Source: SpSt-583 sp034434015 (lineage in GTDB: Bacteria; Chloroflexota; Anaerolineae; Anaerolineales; UBA6663). From it: a stretch of DNA of 64,000 bases. The position numbers and the translations under genes are program-made. Of the stretch, positions 59,331-64,000 are shown piece by piece. The notes beneath the pieces were generated by a model. It worked only from the letters and a program-made list of their open reading frames with translations. It did no database searches and was not told the origin of the DNA. The DNA is taken from NCBI GenBank assembly GCA_034434015.1, contig DAOUAB010000111.1, positions 10,491-74,490 on the forward strand. The letters are read 5' to 3'. How positions within the stretch are numbered: position 1 is the stretch's first letter; each line of letters starts with the position of its first letter.

Positions 59331-60749
59331 ATGATCGTTCCACACGCTCTGCGCTCACGCTGGAGCCTCGGCCTGGCCGAACGGCGCGGTCTGCTCGTGC
59401 TGGGCGACGCTGTGGCGGCCGTGCTGGCAGCCGTGCTGGCGCTCTGGCTCTGGGCGCTCACCGCCCGGGAACCCTTCGCGACGGAGTTCCTGCAAACCCG
59501 CTGGCCCTGGCTGGTCGTCTTCCCCGCCGTCTGGCTGGCCCTCAACCTGGGGGCGTACGATCACGCGCGCCTGCCGGAACAGCCGGCCGACGCGTTCCGC
59601 GACACGCTGACAGCGGCGGCGCTGGCCTTCGGGCTGTACCTCGTCCTGTTCTTCCTCGCGCCGCGCGACAGCCTGCCGCGCCTGGCGATCTTCTACTACC
59701 TGGTGGCGGCGGTGGTCTTCGGCCTGGCGTGGCGCCTGACCTACGCGCGCGTGTTTTCCAGCCCGTATTTTCAGAAGCGCGTGCTGGTCGTGGGCGCCGG
59801 CTGGGCCGGCCGCGAGATCGTCGCCGCCCTGGAGCAGTTCCAGGCTGGGCGCTATCGGGTCGTCGGCCTGATCGACGACGACCCGCGCAAGGCCGGGCAT
59901 CGGGTCCACGAGGCGCCCGTGCTCGGCGGCCACGCCAGCCTGCTGCCGGCCGTCCAGCAGTTGGGCGTGTCCGAGATCGTGCTGGCGATCCACGGCGAGA
60001 TCCGCGGCGCGACGTTCCAGGCCCTGCTCGACTGCCGCGCGCGAGGGCTGTCCATCATCCGGATGACGTCGCTGTATGAGCAGATTTCCGGCCGCGTGCC
60101 GCTCGAGCACCTGGACCCGGACTGGGTGGTGGCGGCCTACATGGACCAGAACCGCATCCGCCTGCTCTACCAGCTGATCAAGCGCGCCGTCGATGTGGCG
60201 GCCGGCGCGGCCGGACTGCTGGCGCTGGCCGCGCTCTTCCCGCTGATCGCCCTGGCCATCCGTCTGGAGAGCCCCGGACCGGTGCTCTACCGGCAAACCC
60301 GCCTGGGCCAGGGCGGCCGGCCGTTCACGCTCTATAAGTTCCGCAGTATGGTGGCGGACGCCGAGGCCGACGGCCGGGCGCGCTGGGCCTCGCGCGACGA
60401 CGCGCGCATCACGCGGGTCGGCGCCCTCCTGCGCCGCACGCGCCTGGACGAGATGCCGCAGTTCTGGAACGTGTTTCTAGGCGAGATGAGCCTGGTGGGG
60501 CCGCGGCCCGAACGGCCGGAGTTCACGGCGGACCTGGAGCGCGAGATCCCCTTCTACCGGGCGCGCCTGATCGTCAAGCCCGGCCTCACCGGCTGGGCGC
60601 AGGTCAATTACGGCTATGCCAACACCGTGGCCGACGCCGCGCTGAAGCTTCAGTGGGATCTCTACTACCTCAAGCACCGCTCGCTCTGGCTGGATTTTCT
60701 GATCTTGTGGCGGACCGTCGGCGTCATGCTGCGCCTGCAGGGCACGTAG
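59331..60749 (+). CDS. polyprenyl glycosylphosphotransferase (WbaP/WcaJ type)
   Basis: The 472-residue protein has about four N-terminal membrane segments, a CoA-binding-like Rossmann domain (RVLVVGAGWAGREIVAAL, about 145-260), and a C-terminal bacterial sugar transferase domain: KRAVDVAAGAAGLL, ESPGPVLYRQTRLGQGGRPFTLYKFRSM, RTRLDEMPQFWNVFLGEMSLVGPRPE and KPGLTGWAQVNYGY. It transfers a hexose-1-phosphate to undecaprenyl phosphate to start a glycan. AGGAGAGG precedes the ATG. A second initiating enzyme (WecA type) lies at 34.7 kb. Confidence 0.92.
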   Translation: MIVPHALRSRWSLGLAERRGLLVLGDAVAAVLAAVLALWLWALTAREPFATEFLQTRWPWLVVFPAVWLALNLGAYDHARLPEQPADAFRDTLTAAALAFGLYLVLFFLAPRDSLPRLAIFYYLVAAVVFGLAWRLTYARVFSSPYFQKRVLVVGAGWAGREIVAALEQFQAGRYRVVGLIDDDPRKAGHRVHEAPVLGGHASLLPAVQQLGVSEIVLAIHGEIRGATFQALLDCRARGLSIIRMTSLYEQISGRVPLEHLDPDWVVAAYMDQNRIRLLYQLIKRAVDVAAGAAGLLALAALFPLIALAIRLESPGPVLYRQTRLGQGGRPFTLYKFRSMVADAEADGRARWASRDDARITRVGALLRRTRLDEMPQFWNVFLGEMSLVGPRPERPEFTADLEREIPFYRARLIVKPGLTGWAQVNYGYANTVADAALKLQWDLYYLKHRSLWLDFLILWRTVGVMLRLQGT

Positions 60750-60796
60750 CGCGGCCCGGCGCGGCGTATGATAAAATGCACGCCGCGTTGAGAGTT

Positions 60797-60822
60797 CGCC
60801 CCCTTTCAGGGGGCGTTTGTCT
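60797..60822 (+). terminator. intrinsic terminator after the phosphoglycosyltransferase
   Basis: An 8-bp stem CGCCCCCT/AGGGGGCG (60797-60804, 60808-60815) followed by TTTGTCT. The stop codon of the converging gmhB gene (60806-60808) lies in its loop. A TATGATAAAAT sequence at 60769-60779 just ahead resembles the one before the Rieske gene. Confidence 0.7.
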
Positions 60823-61399
60823 GAGAGGGCGTCGGCGTCGCGGCGTCGGCGAGCACGCTGGCGAGCGCCGCCGCCAGGTCCGGCGCGGTCCGGGTCCCGC
60901 CCAGGCCGGCCGCGACCAGAGCGGCCCGGCTGCCCAGACCGCTCTCCACCAGGATCGGCGTCACGCCGGCCGCCCGCGCCGCCTGCACATCGCTCACCGC
61001 GTCGCCGATCATGACCGAGCCGGCCAGGTCCACGCCCCACTCGGCCGCCGCCTGGAGCAGCATCCCGGGCGCCGGTTTGCGGCAGGCGCAGGCCTCCTCC
61101 GGGCGGTGCGGGCAGACGTAGAAGCGGTCGATGCGCCCGCCGGCGGCCCGCACGTGGTCGAGCACATAGGCGTTGATCGCCTGCACCGCCGCCGAGGTCA
61201 TCAGGCCGCGCCCGACCGCGGATTGATTGGTGACCACAAGGATGCGCCAATCCGGCCGGGCGCGGGCCAGCCGCGCCAGGGCCGCCAGCGCGCCGGGGAT
61301 GAAGTGCACGTCGTCCAACGAGCGGACGTAATCGGATTTGTTCTCGATGATCACGCCATCGCGGTCTAGAAAGAGGGCCGGACGCAGGCGGGTGGACAT
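60806..61399 (-). CDS. gmhB: D-glycero-D-manno-heptose 1,7-bisphosphate 7-phosphatase GmhB
   Basis: The 197-residue HAD phosphatase has the nucleophile motif LFLD12RD14GVI, VVTNQSAVGRG, the zinc-binding set C96-P-H98...C104-A-C106 characteristic of GmhB, and MIGDAVSDVQAA. It removes the 7-phosphate of heptose bisphosphate. A minus-strand TATAAT (61407-61412) ends seven bases before the ATG, implying a leaderless mRNA. A much longer upstream frame is antisense to the epimerase and was rejected. Confidence 0.9.
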   Translation of the reverse strand: MSTRLRPALFLDRDGVIIENKSDYVRSLDDVHFIPGALAALARLARARPDWRILVVTNQSAVGRGLMTSAAVQAINAYVLDHVRAAGGRIDRFYVCPHRPEEACACRKPAPGMLLQAAAEWGVDLAGSVMIGDAVSDVQAARAAGVTPILVESGLGSRAALVAAGLGGTRTAPDLAAALASVLADAATPTPSQTNAP

Positions 61400-61450
61400 C
61401 GGGTGGATTATAGCAAACGGCGCGCCGCGCGCGCGCGGGAAAGTCGCACC

Positions 61451-62560
61451 ATGAAAGTTCTCGTCACCGGCGGGGCCGGCTTCATCGGCTCGCACACGGT
61501 TGATCTGCTGCTGACGCGCGGGCACAGCGTGCGCGTGCTGGACGCGCTCGAGCCGCCCGTGCACCGCGATCGTCACAAGCCGGATTACGTCCCGGCCGAG
61601 GTCGAGTTCCTCCTGGGCGACGTGCGCGACCGCGCCGCCTGGGAGCGCGCGCTGGCGGGCGTGGACGCCGTCTTCCACCTGGCCGCCTACCAGGATTACC
61701 TGCCCGACTTCTCCAAGTTCTTCCACGTCAACGCCGTCAGCACCGCGCTCCTGTACGAGATTGTGGTCGAGCGCCGCCTGCCGGTGCAGAAGATCGTGGT
61801 CGCCGCCTCCCAGGCCGTCTACGGCGAGGGCAAGTACCGGCGCGCCGACGGCGCCGCCGTCTACCCCGGCCAGCGCCCGGCCGAGCAGCTGGCGCGCCAC
61901 GAGTGGGACCTGCGCGACCCGGAGACCGGCGAGGTCCTGCGCCCCGACGTCACCGACGAATCCGTGGTCCGCCCGCACAACTCCTACGCCATCAGCAAGT
62001 ACACCGAGGAGCAGATCGCGCTCAACCTCGGCCGGCGCTACGGCCTGCCGTCGGTGGCCATGCGCTATTCCATCGTGCAGGGGCCGCGCCAGTCCTTCCG
62101 CAACGCCTACTCGGGCGTGCTGCGCATCTTTGCGATGCAGGTGCTGGCCGGCCAGCGGCCCGTGATCTACGAGGACGGCCGCCAGCTGCGCGATTACGTG
62201 TACGTCGGCGACGTGGCGCGCGCCAACCTGCTGGTGCTGGAGGACCCCCGCGCCGATTACCAGGCCTTCAACGTCGGCGCCGGCCGGGCCTGGACCGTGC
62301 TCGAGTTCGCGCGGATCATGGCCGAGGCCGCCGGGCGGCCGGACCTGGAGCCGGTGGTGCCGGGCGAGTACCGCTTCGGCGACACGCGCCACATCGTCTC
62401 GGATATCGGCAAATTGCGCGCGCTCGGCTGGGCGCCGCAGGGCGACCCGGCGCGGAGCGCGCGTGAATACCTGGACTGGGCGACCCGCCAGCCCGGTTTT
62501 GGCGACTACACGGCCGCCGCGCGCGAGCACATGAAACAGGTGGGGGCCGTCAAGGCCTGA
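61451..62560 (+). CDS. NAD-dependent sugar epimerase/dehydratase (extended SDR)
   Basis: The 369-residue protein has VLVTGGAGFIGSHTVDLLL, FHLAAYQDYLPDF, the YAISK (YxxxK) active site in HNSYAISKYTEEQIAL, and the DYVYVGDVARA segment typical of GalE-like NDP-sugar epimerases. The exact sugar is not evident. It diverges from gmhB and is followed by the GmhA-like gene. Confidence 0.87.
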   Translation: MKVLVTGGAGFIGSHTVDLLLTRGHSVRVLDALEPPVHRDRHKPDYVPAEVEFLLGDVRDRAAWERALAGVDAVFHLAAYQDYLPDFSKFFHVNAVSTALLYEIVVERRLPVQKIVVAASQAVYGEGKYRRADGAAVYPGQRPAEQLARHEWDLRDPETGEVLRPDVTDESVVRPHNSYAISKYTEEQIALNLGRRYGLPSVAMRYSIVQGPRQSFRNAYSGVLRIFAMQVLAGQRPVIYEDGRQLRDYVYVGDVARANLLVLEDPRADYQAFNVGAGRAWTVLEFARIMAEAAGRPDLEPVVPGEYRFGDTRHIVSDIGKLRALGWAPQGDPARSAREYLDWATRQPGFGDYTAAAREHMKQVGAVKA

Positions 62561-62647
62561 CCGCGACCGGGACCGCGGCGGGCGCCGGCCGGGCATGGGC
62601 AGAACCCGGGCGCCGTGCGACAATGGCCGCCGGGAAGGAGTGGACGC

Positions 62648-63217
62648 ATGGACGCCATCGATCTTTATCTGACCGAATTAGAAGACGTCATCCATCATCT
62701 CTCGCGCGACGAGGTGCGCGCCGTGGCCGACGCCCTGCTGGACGCCTGGCGCGCGCGCCGGCAGGTCTTCATCATCGGCAACGGCGGGTCGGCGGCGACG
62801 GCCTCGCACATGATGAACGACCTGAACAAGTTCACGCGCGTGGACGGCCAGCCGCGTTTCCGGGCCATCGCCCTGACCGACAACGTCCCGTGGATGACGG
62901 CCGTCGGCAACGACCAGAGCTACCACGACATCTTCGTCGAGCCGCTGATGAACCTGCTCGAGCCGGGCGACACCGTCATCGCCATCTCGGCCTCGGGCAA
63001 CTCGCCCAATATCGTTAAGGCCGTGGAATACGCCCGGGCGCACGGCGCGCGCGTCATCGGCTTTTGCGGCCGGCCCGGCGGCCAGCTGGCCCAGATGGCG
63101 GACCTGAAGGTGATCATCCCCAGCGACCGCATCGGGCACCAGGAGGACGGCCACATGATCCTGGACCACGCGCTGTCCTTCGCGCTGCTGGAACGTATCC
63201 GCCGCGAGGCGGCCTGA
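62648..63217 (+). CDS. gmhA: SIS-domain sugar isomerase, phosphoheptose isomerase GmhA-like
   Basis: The 189-residue protein has a single SIS domain: FIIGNGGSAATASHMMNDL, AISASGNSPNIVKAVEYA and IGHQEDGHMILDHAL, close in order to GmhA with H54, D58 and a late Q/E-H pair at the positions of the zinc site. It would convert sedoheptulose 7-phosphate to heptose 7-phosphate. AAGGAG upstream supports the ATG. With gmhB close by, an activated heptose pathway is likely; the kinase and nucleotidyltransferase are not in the window. Confidence 0.87.
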   Translation: MDAIDLYLTELEDVIHHLSRDEVRAVADALLDAWRARRQVFIIGNGGSAATASHMMNDLNKFTRVDGQPRFRAIALTDNVPWMTAVGNDQSYHDIFVEPLMNLLEPGDTVIAISASGNSPNIVKAVEYARAHGARVIGFCGRPGGQLAQMADLKVIIPSDRIGHQEDGHMILDHALSFALLERIRREAA

Positions 63218-63289
63218 GAAGAAGCGGCGATTTGACAATGCGCCCTTCACCAGACGCCGGTGGGCCTGGTGCAGGGCTCATTGGGGACT

Positions 63290-64000
63290 ATGCAGCTCTC
63301 GGTCATCATCCCCGCCTATAACGAAGCCCGGCGCCTCGGCCCCGGCCTGGGCGGCATCCTGGCTTTCCTGGGTCGGAACTATCCGGACTTCGAGTTGATC
63401 GTCGTGGACGACGGCAGCCAGGATGGGACGGCCGGGGTCGTGAGCGCCGCCCTCGCCGGCGAGCCGCGCGCCCGCCTGATCTCGTACCAGCCGAACCGGG
63501 GCAAGGGCTACGCCGTGCGCGCCGGCGTGCTCGCCTCGCGCGGCGACCAGGTCCTGTTCATGGACGCGGACCTGTCCACGCCGCTGAGCGAGATCCCGCG
63601 CCTGCTGGCGCACCTGGCGGACGCCGACATCGTCATCGGCTCGCGCGGCCTGCCGGAGGCCGATATCCGCGTGCGCCCGCCGTTCTATCGCCGCGCGGCC
63701 TCCTGGCTGTTCGACCAGATCAAGTACGCCCTGGTCGGTCTGCGCCGTTTCCGGGACACGCAGTGCGGGTTCAAGGCCTTCCGCGGCGCCGTCGCCCGGC
63801 CGCTCTTCGCGCTGGGGCAGGTGGACCGGTTCATGTTCGACGTGGAGATCCTCTATCTGGCCGAGCAGGCCGGCCTGCGCATCCGCGAGATGCCGGTGGC
63901 CTGGGCCGATATGCCTGGCAGCAAGGTGCGTTTCTGGGAGGGCGTCATCAATATGTTTCGCGACCTGTGGCGCATCCGGCGCCTGCATCCGGGGCGCGTG
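63290..64000 (+). CDS. GT2 glycosyltransferase, dolichyl-phosphate sugar synthase-like, cut by the window end
   Basis: The frame starts at the ATG and remains open for 237 codons to the window edge. It shows LSVIIPAYNEARRLGPGL, LIVVDDGSQDGTAG, FMDADLSTPLSEIP (DXD), IGSRGLPEADIRV, DTQCGFKAFRG and MPGSKVRFWEG, the pattern of DPM1-type enzymes that load polyprenyl phosphate with a sugar. It could supply a donor for the GT39-like protein at 32.5 kb (inference). Confidence 0.85.
   Translation, partial: MQLSVIIPAYNEARRLGPGLGGILAFLGRNYPDFELIVVDDGSQDGTAGVVSAALAGEPRARLISYQPNRGKGYAVRAGVLASRGDQVLFMDADLSTPLSEIPRLLAHLADADIVIGSRGLPEADIRVRPPFYRRAASWLFDQIKYALVGLRRFRDTQCGFKAFRGAVARPLFALGQVDRFMFDVEILYLAEQAGLRIREMPVAWADMPGSKVRFWEGVINMFRDLWRIRRLHPGRV

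Noticed and set aside
61400..62623. A 400-residue N-terminal extension of GmhB
   Set aside because: It is the antisense shadow of the epimerase; the HAD motif starts right after the ATG at 61399.

Overview
The window is a GC-rich bacterial chromosome segment (roughly 70% GC over most of its length, visibly lower between about 36.3 and 58.3 kb) with dense, mostly co-oriented operons. Taxonomic inference: Chloroflexota, perhaps an Anaerolineae/Caldilineae-like lineage. The grounds are an FMN riboswitch ahead of an NMT1/THI5-type ABC transporter (the RibXY arrangement known from Chloroflexi), a menaquinone-type bc complex whose cytochrome b has b6-like haem spacing, frequent GTG/TTG starts, and wall-type (LCP) rather than outer-membrane genes. 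No rRNA, tRNA, transposase, prophage or CRISPR array was recognised.

Layout. 0.3-3.6 kb: respiratory bc operon (Rieske, cytochrome b, dihaem cytochrome c) preceded by a promoter-terminator leader. 3.7-7.1 kb, minus strand: an LCP wall-polymer ligase and an ABC-F protein. 7.5-13.7 kb: a small membrane protein, selA, a small coiled-coil protein, an M24 peptidase, tsaD and a TGS-domain nucleoside kinase. 13.8-16.8 kb: a leader RNA with terminator ahead of a SWIM zinc-finger protein, then a flippase-like protein and an FAD oxidoreductase. 16.8-17.3 kb: dispersed palindromic repeats. 17.3-23.3 kb: esterase lipoprotein, phoU, the tsaE-tsaB-rimI-UDG operon, a metallophosphoesterase and a DUF4349 lipoprotein. 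23.4-27.8 kb, minus strand: an Aap-type amino-acid ABC importer. 27.9-31.1 kb, minus strand: a riboflavin-type ABC importer behind an FMN riboswitch with tandem terminators.

31.1-64 kb is a large cell-surface polysaccharide locus. It starts with a UDP-sugar dehydrogenase, a GT39-like membrane protein and a WecA-type phosphoglycosyltransferase that carries an unusual C-terminal YvcK/CofD-like domain. A strong promoter at 36.4 kb then opens a compositionally distinct block: a Wzm/Wzt-type exporter, two methyltransferases, an asparagine synthetase-like amidotransferase, many GT2/GT4 glycosyltransferases, a transglutaminase-like protein, and a three-enzyme module (reductase, 4,6-dehydratase/5-epimerase, 2-epimerase) for an N-acetylated L-deoxyhexosamine. 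The composition returns to high GC with an ExoA-like GT2, a WbaP/WcaJ-type phosphoglycosyltransferase, heptose-type genes (gmhB, gmhA), an NDP-sugar epimerase and a GT2 cut by the window end.

The genes suggest a polymer assembled on undecaprenyl phosphate by one of two initiating enzymes, extended in the cytoplasm, exported by the ABC transporter and perhaps attached to the wall by the LCP protein. The most unusual observations are the WecA-YvcK-like fusion, the riboswitch leader with two terminators, the uncharacterised leader before the SWIM protein, and the transglutaminase-like gene within the glycan island.
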